Assembly: GCF_002900365.1 (NCBI RefSeq)
Contig: NZ_CP025979.1
Span: forward strand, 1,364,001-1,428,000
From: Escherichia marmotae
GTDB taxonomy: Bacteria; Pseudomonadota; Gammaproteobacteria; Enterobacterales; Enterobacteriaceae
DNA length: 64,000 nucleotides
Direction: 5' to 3'
Shown here: positions 52,960 through 60,976 of the stretch, one piece after another
Numbering within the stretch: position 1 is the first letter of the stretch
How the letters are laid out: each line of letters opens with the position of its first letter
Notes under the pieces: model-generated
The model's input: the letters and a program-made list of their open reading frames with translations, nothing else
Database searches by the model: none
What the model was told of the DNA's origin: nothing
Made by a program: the position numbers and the translations under genes

Positions 52960-54360
52960 ATGAGCGTTGTGCCTGTAGCCGACGTACTCCAGGGCCGCGT
53001 AGCCGTTGACAGCGAAGTCACCGTGCGCGGATGGGTACGTACCCGCCGAGATTCAAAAGCTGGCATCTCCTTCCTCGCCGTTTATGACGGTTCCTGCTTT
53101 GATCCTGTACAGGCTGTCATCAATAATTCTCTGCCCAATTACAATGAAGACGTACTGCGTCTGACCACCGGTTGCTCGGTCATTGTGACGGGTAAAGTCG
53201 TGGCGTCGCCGGGCCAGGGGCAACAATTTGAAATTCAGGCCAGCAATGTTGAAGTCGCTGGTTGGGTTGAAGATCCAGACACTTACCCGATGGCAGCAAA
53301 ACGCCACAGCATTGAGTATCTGCGTGAAGTCGCTCACCTGCGTCCACGTACCAACCTGATTGGTGCCGTTGCGCGCGTTCGCCACACGCTGGCGCAGGCA
53401 CTGCATCGATTCTTTAACGAACAAGGTTTCTTCTGGGTTTCTACACCGCTGATCACCGCGTCCGATACCGAAGGCGCTGGCGAAATGTTCCGTGTTTCAA
53501 CACTGGATCTGGAAAACCTGCCACGTAACGATCAGGGCAAAGTTGATTTCGACAAAGATTTCTTCGGTAAAGAGTCGTTCCTGACCGTATCAGGCCAGTT
53601 AAACGGCGAGACTTATGCCTGTGCGCTGTCTAAAATTTATACCTTCGGCCCGACTTTCCGTGCAGAAAACTCCAACACCAGCCGTCACCTGGCGGAATTC
53701 TGGATGCTGGAGCCGGAAGTCGCGTTTGCTAACCTGAACGATATCGCCGGCCTGGCAGAAGCCATGCTGAAATACGTCTTTAAAGCGGTTCTCGAAGAAC
53801 GTGCTGACGATATGAAATTCTTCGCTGAACGCGTGGATAAAGATGCAGTTTCACGTCTGGAGCGTTTCATTGAGGCAGACTTCGCGCAGGTGGATTATAC
53901 CGACGCGGTAACCATCCTCGAAAACTGCGGTAAGAAATTTGAAAACCCGGTTTACTGGGGTGTGGATCTCTCTTCCGAGCATGAACGTTACCTGGCAGAA
54001 GAACACTTTAAAGCGCCGGTAGTCGTGAAAAACTATCCGAAAGACATTAAAGCGTTCTACATGCGCCTTAACGAAGACGGTAAAACCGTTGCAGCAATGG
54101 ACGTTCTGGCTCCGGGTATCGGTGAGATCATTGGTGGTTCCCAGCGTGAAGAGCGTCTGGACGTTCTGGACGAACGTATGCTGGAGATGGGCCTGAATAA
54201 AGAAGATTACTGGTGGTATCGCGATCTGCGTCGCTACGGTACTGTTCCACATTCCGGTTTTGGTCTTGGTTTTGAACGCCTGATCGCCTACGTGACTGGC
54301 GTTCAAAACGTGCGTGACGTAATTCCGTTCCCACGCACTCCACGTAACGCCAGTTTCTAA
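52960..54360 (+). CDS. asnS: AsnS, asparaginyl-tRNA synthetase
   Basis: 466 aa from ATG 52960, the K-12 length. Class II synthetase: N-terminal OB-fold anticodon-binding domain (about 1-105), then the catalytic domain with motif 1 around FFWVSTPLI, motif 2 FRAENSNTSRHLAEFWMLE and motif 3 GFGLGFERLI. Charges tRNA-Asn with asparagine. Codon usage is strongly biased, as for an essential abundant enzyme. Followed by a hairpin terminator and the long ompF control region. Confidence 0.98.
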   Translation: MSVVPVADVLQGRVAVDSEVTVRGWVRTRRDSKAGISFLAVYDGSCFDPVQAVINNSLPNYNEDVLRLTTGCSVIVTGKVVASPGQGQQFEIQASNVEVAGWVEDPDTYPMAAKRHSIEYLREVAHLRPRTNLIGAVARVRHTLAQALHRFFNEQGFFWVSTPLITASDTEGAGEMFRVSTLDLENLPRNDQGKVDFDKDFFGKESFLTVSGQLNGETYACALSKIYTFGPTFRAENSNTSRHLAEFWMLEPEVAFANLNDIAGLAEAMLKYVFKAVLEERADDMKFFAERVDKDAVSRLERFIEADFAQVDYTDAVTILENCGKKFENPVYWGVDLSSEHERYLAEEHFKAPVVVKNYPKDIKAFYMRLNEDGKTVAAMDVLAPGIGEIIGGSQREERLDVLDERMLEMGLNKEDYWWYRDLRRYGTVPHSGFGLGFERLIAYVTGVQNVRDVIPFPRTPRNASF

Positions 54361-54372
54361 TTTAACTTTTCC

Positions 54373-54400
54373 GAGAGCCAGCACCCGCTGGCTCTTTTTT
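54373..54400 (+). terminator. Terminator of asnS
   Basis: GAGCCAGC / GCTGGCTC 8-bp stem, ACCC loop, six T residues, 14 bases after the stop. Confidence 0.95.
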
Positions 54401-54962
54401 ATCCCCTTCTGTCAAGTTATCTGTTTGTTAAGTCAATCAATCTAATTGCAACCCTGCCAAAGCAATCTTCCTGTTACGGAATGTTTCTTTGCAACATTTG
54501 CGAACAAAAAATAACCCATAGCCTTATTGCGGATTAGTCATTTCTTATCTGATAGCACAATTTTTATACTTATTATTGGCTTTCTGGATGGCTGAAAGTG
54601 TATTAGAGAGAAGTCACAGAGAGAAATCATCAGAAAGAAAATTTCTGTTTAGTTAGATTTAATATAAGTAAATCATATACATATATAAGATCCGCCATAA
54701 ATATCATTAAATCCTGGTGGAAATATGACGGTGTTCACAAAGCTCCTTAAAATTAATATTTGGTTACACATTTTTTCTTTTTGTAACCATATCTTTATCT
54801 TTGTAGCACTTTCACGGTAGCGAAACGTTAGTTTGAATGGAAAGATGCCTGCAGATACATAAAGACACCAAACTTTCATCAATAGCTCCGTAAATATTTA
54901 TTGACGAAACTTATTGACGGCAGTGGCAGGTGTCATAAAAAAAACCATGAGGGTAATAAATA
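54401..54962 (+). promoter_or_regulatory. ompF regulatory region (OmpR sites, promoter, MicF-target leader)
   Basis: Gene-free and AT-rich. OmpR sites F1-F3 occupy about 54752-54811, including the inverted repeat GGTTACA / TGTAACC (54762-54788) and TCTTTATCTTTGTAGCACTTT. The promoter has -35 TAGCGA (54818-54823), 17 bp, and -10 AAAGAT (54841-54846), giving a start near 54853 and a leader of about 110 nt. The segment ACCATGAGGGTAATAAATA before the ATG is the pairing target of antisense RNA MicF in E. coli. The part from 54401 to about 54740 shows no gene or hairpin I can name. Confidence 0.85.
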
Positions 54963-56036
54963 ATGATGAAGCGCAACATTCTGGCAGTGATCGTCCCTGC
55001 TCTGTTAGTAGCAGGAACTGCAAACGCTGCAGAAATCTATAACAAAGATGGCAACAAAGTAGATCTGTACGGTAAAGCTGTCGGTCTGCACTATTTTTCC
55101 AAGGGTAACGGTGAAAACAGTTACGGTGGCAATGGCGATATGACCTATGCCCGTCTTGGTTTTAAAGGGGAAACTCAAATCAATTCTGATCTGACCGGTT
55201 ACGGTCAGTGGGAATACAACTTCCAGGGTAACAACTCTGAGGGTTCTGATGCCCAAAATGGCAACAAAACCCGTCTGGCGTTCGCTGGTCTGAAATTTGC
55301 TGATGCTGGCTCAATCGATTACGGTCGTAACTATGGTGTTGTTTATGACGCACTGGGTTACACCGATATGCTGCCGGAATTTGGTGGTGACACTGCATAC
55401 AGCGATGACTTCTTCGTTGGTCGTGTTGGCGGCGTTGCAACTTACCGTAACTCCAACTTCTTTGGTCTGGTTGACGGCCTGAACTTCGCTGTTCAGTACC
55501 TGGGTAAAAACGAACGCGACACCGCACGTCGTTCTAACGGCGACGGTGTTGGCGGCTCCATCAGCTACGAATTCGAAGGCTTTGGTATCGTTGGTGCTTA
55601 TGGTGCTGCTGACCGTACAAACTTGCAGGAAGCCCAGCCTCTCGGCCAGGGTAAAAAAGCTGAACAGTGGGCTACTGGCCTGAAGTACGATGCGAACAAC
55701 ATCTACCTGGCAGCAAACTACGGTGAAACCCGTAACGCTACGCCGATCACCGGCGGCTTTGCTAACAAAACGCAAGATATCCTGTTAGTTGCACAATACC
55801 AGTTTGACTTCGGTCTGCGTCCGTCCATCGCTTACACCAAATCTAAAGCGAAAGACGTAGAAGGTGGTATCGGTGATGTTGATCTGGTGAACTATGTTGA
55901 AGTGGGCGCAACCTACTACTTCAACAAAAACATGTCTACCTATGTTGACTACATCATCAACCAGATCGATTCTGACAACAAACTGGGCGTAGGTTCTGAC
56001 GACACAGTTGCTGTGGGTATCGTTTACCAGTTCTAA
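54963..56036 (+). CDS. ompF: OmpF, outer-membrane porin
   Basis: 357 aa (K-12 has 362). Signal peptide residues 1-22 (ending TANA), then AEIYNKDGNKVDLYGKAVG and a 16-stranded barrel ending in the C-terminal Phe needed for BAM assembly. The constriction loop L3 with the PEFGGD motif is intact. Relative to K-12 as recalled, a surface loop (TPITGGFANKTQD, probably L6) is six residues shorter and a Gly is added before IGDVD. General porin for small hydrophilic solutes, osmoregulated by EnvZ/OmpR and MicF. Confidence 0.97.
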   Translation: MMKRNILAVIVPALLVAGTANAAEIYNKDGNKVDLYGKAVGLHYFSKGNGENSYGGNGDMTYARLGFKGETQINSDLTGYGQWEYNFQGNNSEGSDAQNGNKTRLAFAGLKFADAGSIDYGRNYGVVYDALGYTDMLPEFGGDTAYSDDFFVGRVGGVATYRNSNFFGLVDGLNFAVQYLGKNERDTARRSNGDGVGGSISYEFEGFGIVGAYGAADRTNLQEAQPLGQGKKAEQWATGLKYDANNIYLAANYGETRNATPITGGFANKTQDILLVAQYQFDFGLRPSIAYTKSKAKDVEGGIGDVDLVNYVEVGATYYFNKNMSTYVDYIINQIDSDNKLGVGSDDTVAVGIVYQF

Positions 56037-56061
56037 TAGCAGACCTCTTTGTTAAATGCCG

Positions 56062-56091
56062 AAAAAACAGGACTTTGGTCCTGTTTTTTTT
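56062..56091 (+). terminator. Terminator of ompF
   Basis: CAGGAC-TTTG-GTCCTG hairpin extended by A6/T6 pairs, with T-run; 25 bases after the stop. Confidence 0.93.
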
Positions 56092-56220
56092 ATGCCTTCC
56101 AGAGCAATCTCACGTCTTGCAAAAACAGCCGGCGTTTTAATCAGTAATAGTTGGAATTTTGTAAATCTCCCGTTACCCTGATAGCGGACTTCCCTTCTGT
56201 AACCATAATGGAACCTCGTC

Positions 56221-57411
56221 ATGTTTGAGAACATTACCGCCGCTCCTGCCGACCCGATTCTGGGCCTGGCCGATCTGTTTCGTGCCGATGAACGTCCCGG
56301 CAAAATTAACCTCGGGATTGGTGTCTATAAAGATGAGACGGGCAAAACCCCGGTACTGACCAGCGTTAAAAAGTCTGAACAGTATCTGCTCGAAAATGAA
56401 ACCACCAAAAACTACCTCGGCATTGACGGTATTCCTGAATTTGGTCGTTGCACCCAGGAACTGCTGTTTGGTAAAGGTAGCGCCCTAATCAACGACAAAC
56501 GCGCCCGCACAGCTCAGACCCCTGGTGGTACTGGTGCGTTACGCGTGGCTGCCGATTTCCTGGCAAAAAATACCGACGTTAAGCGTGTGTGGGTGAGCAA
56601 CCCTAGCTGGCCGAACCATAAGAGCGTCTTTAACTCTGCAGGTCTGGAAGTACGTGAATACGCTTATTACGACGCGGAAAAACATACTCTGGACTTCGAC
56701 GCCCTGATTAACAGTCTGAACGAAGCCCAGGCTGGCGACGTGGTGCTGTTCCACGGTTGCTGCCATAACCCAACCGGCATTGATCCTACACTGGAGCAAT
56801 GGCAAACGCTGGCGCAGCTTTCCGTTGAGAAAGGCTGGTTACCGCTGTTTGACTTTGCTTACCAGGGTTTTGCTCGCGGTCTGGAAGAAGATGCTGAAGG
56901 TCTGCGCGTTTTCGCAGCTCTGCATAAAGAACTGATCGTCGCCAGTTCCTACTCTAAAAACTTTGGTCTGTACAACGAGCGTGTAGGCGCATGTACGCTG
57001 GTTGCTGCGGACAGTGAAACCGTGGATCGCGCATTCAGCCAGATGAAAGCGGCGATTCGTGCGAACTATTCTAACCCACCCGCGCACGGAGCTTCGGTTG
57101 TTGCCACTATCCTGAGTAATGATGCGTTACGTGCTATCTGGGAACAAGAGCTGACTGATATGCGTCAGCGTATTCAGCGTATGCGTCAATTGTTCGTTAA
57201 TACGCTGCAGGAAAAAGGCGCAAACCGCGACTTCAGTTTCATTATCAAACAAAACGGCATGTTCTCTTTTAGCGGTCTGACTAAAGAACAGGTACTGCGT
57301 CTGCGTGAAGAGTTTGGCGTGTATGCTGTGGCTTCCGGTCGTGTGAACGTAGCCGGGATGACGCCAGACAACATGGCTCCGCTGTGCGAAGCGATTGTGG
57401 CTGTGCTGTAA
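56221..57411 (+). CDS. aspC: AspC, aspartate aminotransferase
   Basis: 396 aa, the K-12 length. Fold-type I PLP enzyme: the Schiff-base Lys246 in SSYSKNFGLYNERVG, the CHNPTG loop and the substrate-carboxylate Arg near the C-terminus (ASGRVNVAGM). It interconverts aspartate/2-oxoglutarate and oxaloacetate/glutamate and also acts on aromatic amino acids. Single gene with its own promoter after the ompF terminator; it ends in a strong hairpin facing gloC. Confidence 0.98.
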   Translation: MFENITAAPADPILGLADLFRADERPGKINLGIGVYKDETGKTPVLTSVKKSEQYLLENETTKNYLGIDGIPEFGRCTQELLFGKGSALINDKRARTAQTPGGTGALRVAADFLAKNTDVKRVWVSNPSWPNHKSVFNSAGLEVREYAYYDAEKHTLDFDALINSLNEAQAGDVVLFHGCCHNPTGIDPTLEQWQTLAQLSVEKGWLPLFDFAYQGFARGLEEDAEGLRVFAALHKELIVASSYSKNFGLYNERVGACTLVAADSETVDRAFSQMKAAIRANYSNPPAHGASVVATILSNDALRAIWEQELTDMRQRIQRMRQLFVNTLQEKGANRDFSFIIKQNGMFSFSGLTKEQVLRLREEFGVYAVASGRVNVAGMTPDNMAPLCEAIVAVL

Positions 57412-57426
57412 GCATTAAAACCAATG

Positions 57427-57453
57427 AAGCCCGCTGTGAAAGCGGGCTTTTTT
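57427..57453. terminator. Terminator between convergent aspC and gloC
   Basis: AAGCCCGCT / AGCGGGCTT 9-bp stem, GTGAA loop, T-run on the plus strand. The reverse strand lacks a long T-run, so it mainly serves aspC. Confidence 0.93.
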
Positions 57454-57461
57454 ATGCGCCT

Positions 57462-58109
57462 TTACCAGACGGGAATTTCGTCTTGCAGGAAGGGGTTATG
57501 CAACCGTTCATAGCCGAGGGTGGATAACGGCCCGTGCCCTGGAATAAACGTCACATCATCGCCAAGCGGCAGCAGTTTATCTTTGATAGAGGAGATCAGT
57601 TGATTATGGTCGCCACGTGGGAAGTCACTGCGCCCTACTCCACCTTTGAAAATGACGTCGCCAGAAATCAGCAGTTTTGACTGATTATCAAAAAAGACCA
57701 CATGACCCGGTGTATGCCCTGGGCAATGTAACACCTGTAAAGTCACATTCCCTATGCTGATCGTGTCGCCTTCATTCAGCCAACGATCCGGCGTCAGTGG
57801 CTGACACTCATCCAGGCCAAACATGCGGCTTTGCGCAGGCAAGCCTTGCAGCCAGAACTCATCTTCCTTTTCCGGACCAAGTACTGGCACGCCGTAATGT
57901 TTTGCCAGTTCCGCCGCTGCACCAACGTGATCCAGATGGCCATGTGTCAGTAGGATCTGCATCAGCGTCAGGCCGCTGGCATCAACTTCCTGTTTAATTT
58001 TTTCCGCATCACCGCCAGGATCAACCAGTGCTGCCAGGCGAGTTTGTTCACACCAGATCAATGAGCAGTTCTGGGAGAATGCAGTGACCGGAATAATACG
58101 ATAATTCAT
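57462..58109 (-). CDS. gloC: GloC (YcbL), type II glyoxalase
   Basis: 215 aa, the K-12 length. Metallo-beta-lactamase fold with the metal-binding THGHLDHVG (THxHxDH) near residue 55, further His in CPGHTPGHV and Asp in LISGDVIF, and the late His in FIPGHGP. It hydrolyses S-lactoylglutathione to D-lactate and glutathione, second to GloB. It lacks the C-terminal glutathione domain of GloB. Downstream of mepK by 26 nt on the same strand. Confidence 0.95.
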   Translation of the reverse strand: MNYRIIPVTAFSQNCSLIWCEQTRLAALVDPGGDAEKIKQEVDASGLTLMQILLTHGHLDHVGAAAELAKHYGVPVLGPEKEDEFWLQGLPAQSRMFGLDECQPLTPDRWLNEGDTISIGNVTLQVLHCPGHTPGHVVFFDNQSKLLISGDVIFKGGVGRSDFPRGDHNQLISSIKDKLLPLGDDVTFIPGHGPLSTLGYERLHNPFLQDEIPVW

Positions 58110-58135
58110 ACTGCCCCTGTTTCGTTAAGCGATTG

Positions 58136-58684
58136 CTACCAGTGCCGTGCAGGTCCGGTATCAATATGCACAAAGTTACTACGTGGGTAATATCCTACAC
58201 CACCTGCGCGCATAGATAACGCGGCTTTGCGAATATTGCTTAACGCGACGCCTTCAATATGGAAATCCATCGCCTGGCCTTTGGTGTGATAGCTTTTCTT
58301 CGCTACTCCACGGCTGTGTGCGCGTAATTCATTATTGGTGTCGATAGAACGGTAACCAGAAATTAACTGTACCGGCTTGCGAGTACCTAACAGACCTTGC
58401 AGGCGATACAACTGGTCGAATAATCCTGGATCGATGGACTTTATTTTGTTCGCGCGGAAATCGCGGAAAAAATGGTTTAGTTTTGCCAATTCTTCCTGAA
58501 TATAGCCTCTGCCATCGAAAAACTCCGCTTTAATTGACTCTCCAGTATGGAGATTGTTGAGTGTCAAAATACGCGGGCGTGGGGTGGAGAGTGTCGCAAA
58601 CGCAGGGGTCGGCAAGATGGCAGCACCAAGTGCAACGCCACCAAGCGCCAGTAGTTTGCGGCGATTAGCGTCGAATTTGTCCAT
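58136..58684 (-). CDS. mepK: MepK (YcbK), murein endopeptidase
   Basis: 182 aa from ATG 58684, the K-12 length. N-terminal Tat-type signal (NRRKLLALGG, hydrophobic core, cut after AFA). Peptidase M15 family (DUF882) with zinc ligands His and Asp in SYHTKGQAMDFHIEG and the late HIDTGP. It cleaves peptidoglycan crosslinks, with preference for the mDAP-mDAP 3-3 type that LdtD makes. It lies 181 nt downstream of ldtD, which puts the maker and cutter of 3-3 links in one cluster. Confidence 0.95.
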   Translation of the reverse strand: MDKFDANRRKLLALGGVALGAAILPTPAFATLSTPRPRILTLNNLHTGESIKAEFFDGRGYIQEELAKLNHFFRDFRANKIKSIDPGLFDQLYRLQGLLGTRKPVQLISGYRSIDTNNELRAHSRGVAKKSYHTKGQAMDFHIEGVALSNIRKAALSMRAGGVGYYPRSNFVHIDTGPARHW

Positions 58685-58865
58685 GGTAATCAAGTCTACA
58701 GGTCAATGTTATCGTTTATATGCACTTCTGGCGCACAAGAGTGCACCTTAACCGCCCATAAAGCTAACGTCAAGGTGACTCAACCCCAGCTGTGATGGGG
58801 GCTACCAGGAATAGCCCCCAATCATGCCAATTATTACGACAACTGATTTCCCCGAACTACTTCAT

Positions 58866-60698
58866 TTACCTGATTAATTGTTCCGCTTTCGATACAATTT
58901 GCGAGCTGGATCGCGCAGGCAGATCATAATTGTAAATATCTGTACGATATTGAGTACGCCCATCTGCGCCGACAAATGCTGTCAGGTAGTAGAGATTAAC
59001 CGGGATAGACTGACGGATATTGACGTAACGGGTATCTCCCTGCTTCAGAGCATCGGAAATACGCTTGTCATTCCAGCCTGCATCCTGCAACAGCATGTTT
59101 GCAAGATCGGATGCCTTATTCACCCTCACACAGCCAGAACTCAACGCACGCGTATCACGCTTGAACAGATTGTGATTAGGCGTGTCATGTAAGTAGATAG
59201 CGTCTGAACTCGGCATATTAAATTTATACCGTCCTAGCGAATTTCGTGGGCCTGGAGCTTGCTGAAAGCGGAACGGTAAATTCGACGCGGTAATCGTCGA
59301 CCAGTCAACCTGCCACGGGTCAATTGCTTCTTTGCTGTTCCAGCCACGTATCACCGTATAGCCATGGCTTTCCAGATAGCCCGGATCATTACGCACTTTC
59401 GGCAGAATATCTTTGCGTGCCAGCGTCGGCGGTACGTTCCACGGCGGATTCACTACCACATTGTTTAAGGCACTGCTCATCATTGGTGTTTTGCGGTCAG
59501 GACGGCCGACAATCACCCGCGAGTCCAGCACCTGATTACCGTTCTGGTAATAGACCAAAGAATAGGCCGGTATATTGACCATGATGCCGGTAGAAAGCTC
59601 CGCAGGTAGCAAACGTAAACGCTGGATGTTGAGCGCCAACACACCTGCACGCTGTGCAGGTGTCACATTGAGCCAATCACGTGTGGCTGGACCAATAGCA
59701 CCATCTGCCCCCAATCCTTGCCATGCCTGAAAACGTTTAACCGCTTCAACAAGCTCATTATCGTAGGCGGCACGTACAGTTGGCTTAGGTTTACTAAGAA
59801 ACTTTGTTTGCTTTTCCGCAGTTTCGACGGCAACGGCAGATGGGCTAACGACTGCATCAGCGGGTGTTTCATCGCCAGGCAGCGCAATTTTCGGCCCACC
59901 ATCGAGCATACCTGTGCGCTGCAATATTTCGCGCAGTGCTGGTACGTCATTACTCCACTGTCCAGGACGCAACGTTGCTTTACCGGTTAGTTGTGGCCAC
60001 GGTTTGGTATCACTGAGCAAGGTCAGTAAAGATTCATGCATCGCGGCATATTGCGGATGCTGCGGTGCCAGTCCTGCAACAAACGTTGGCAATTGGCCAT
60101 TATTTAGCGCCACCTGCCATTGGTTAATGACCGAGAGCGGTGGTGTTGAGAGTGCATAAGGTTTACTGCTGTATAGCCAGCGCGTGCCTTTGACCGGAAT
60201 GTTAGCAACGAAATGAAGGTAACCCAGCATTGCATCCGACAACACTACGTCACGTGCCAGACCGTTAACGCCTGGGTCAGTCAGTAACTCTACCCATTTA
60301 TTAAACTGCGGCTGAAAACCGGCAATCGCCACTTCCGCCAGTTGCTGCTGGAAAGCTTTAACCGCATCACGGTTTTCCCACATCGGCTGCATATCACGTG
60401 CGGCATACAGCAGTTGAAGCTGGTTAAGATAAACCGGCTTATAACCTGCGGGTAATTGAGATTCGATTTGTGTGCGTGCGTTTTCCGCCGCACCCTCTGG
60501 TAGCGGTTGGATCCCCGCCATAATTGCCGTCGCTTGCGCTTGCGGCAGTACATCTCCCTGTTCGCTGACAGCCACCGGGCTGTCGCCAGGGATTACTTCA
60601 GGCTCATCAGCCTGCACACTGAACAGTGGAGCGAATGTTACGGCCAGACAAAAACTTATTGCCGAAAGCCGACGACCACACATCATGTTAAGCAACAT
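58866..60698 (-). CDS. ldtD: LdtD (YcbB), L,D-transpeptidase
   Basis: 610 aa from ATG 60698, five fewer than K-12. N-terminal signal/anchor (about 1-30), a scaffold domain, a PG_binding_1 domain (FQAWQGLGADGAIGPATRDWLN, about residues 325-350) and a YkuD catalytic domain with the motif HDTPNHNLF...SSGCVRV and nucleophile Cys523. It forms 3-3 crosslinks in peptidoglycan, is induced by Cpx, and confers beta-lactam bypass and rescue of outer-membrane assembly defects. The missing residues fall in the linker before the PG-binding domain (VETAEKQTKFLSKPKPTVRAAYDNE region). An IS4 lies 194 bp upstream of its start. Confidence 0.96.
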   Translation of the reverse strand: MLLNMMCGRRLSAISFCLAVTFAPLFSVQADEPEVIPGDSPVAVSEQGDVLPQAQATAIMAGIQPLPEGAAENARTQIESQLPAGYKPVYLNQLQLLYAARDMQPMWENRDAVKAFQQQLAEVAIAGFQPQFNKWVELLTDPGVNGLARDVVLSDAMLGYLHFVANIPVKGTRWLYSSKPYALSTPPLSVINQWQVALNNGQLPTFVAGLAPQHPQYAAMHESLLTLLSDTKPWPQLTGKATLRPGQWSNDVPALREILQRTGMLDGGPKIALPGDETPADAVVSPSAVAVETAEKQTKFLSKPKPTVRAAYDNELVEAVKRFQAWQGLGADGAIGPATRDWLNVTPAQRAGVLALNIQRLRLLPAELSTGIMVNIPAYSLVYYQNGNQVLDSRVIVGRPDRKTPMMSSALNNVVVNPPWNVPPTLARKDILPKVRNDPGYLESHGYTVIRGWNSKEAIDPWQVDWSTITASNLPFRFQQAPGPRNSLGRYKFNMPSSDAIYLHDTPNHNLFKRDTRALSSGCVRVNKASDLANMLLQDAGWNDKRISDALKQGDTRYVNIRQSIPVNLYYLTAFVGADGRTQYRTDIYNYDLPARSSSQIVSKAEQLIR

Positions 60699-60880
60699 CC
60701 CTTGCCCCCCTGTTTTTATCATACTTTGAATAGCCAGGCTGCTTTTCTCTACTTGCCTGTACAACGCCAATACTCACGAAAGTATGACGAGCAAGCCTGT
60801 TACTTATCAGGCTTACCTTCAGTATATAAACGTCGATACGTTTTTACACAACCTAATGTAAAGAAGTTTAAAGAAAAGCG
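60699..60880 (-). promoter_or_regulatory. ldtD promoter region, now bounded by IS4
   Basis: 194 bp separate the ldtD start from the left end of IS4. On the plus strand GTAAA-GAAGT-TTAAA (60858-60872) resembles a CpxR tandem box (GTAAA-N5-GTAAA) with one changed base in the second half; its assignment is tentative. No -10/-35 could be fixed. Confidence 0.5.
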
Positions 60881-60892
60881 CACCGTAATGCG
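60881..60892. repeat. IS4 target-site duplication, left copy
   Basis: CACCGTAATGCG, identical to 62319-62330 on the other side of the element. IS4 is known to duplicate 11-13 bp on insertion. Confidence 0.96.
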
Positions 60893-60941
60893 TAATGCCG
60901 ATCAGTTAAGGATCAGTTGACCGATCCAGTGGCTGTGTAAG

Positions 60942-60976
60942 AATCCGGAAACGCTCACTCGTTTCCGGATTTTTTT
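60942..60976 (+). terminator. Protective terminator hairpin directly before the IS4 transposase
   Basis: AATCCGGAAACG / CGTTTCCGGATT, a perfect 12-bp stem with a CTCACT loop, followed by five T residues that abut the transposase ATG at 60977. Transcripts entering from outside would terminate here. Confidence 0.9.
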
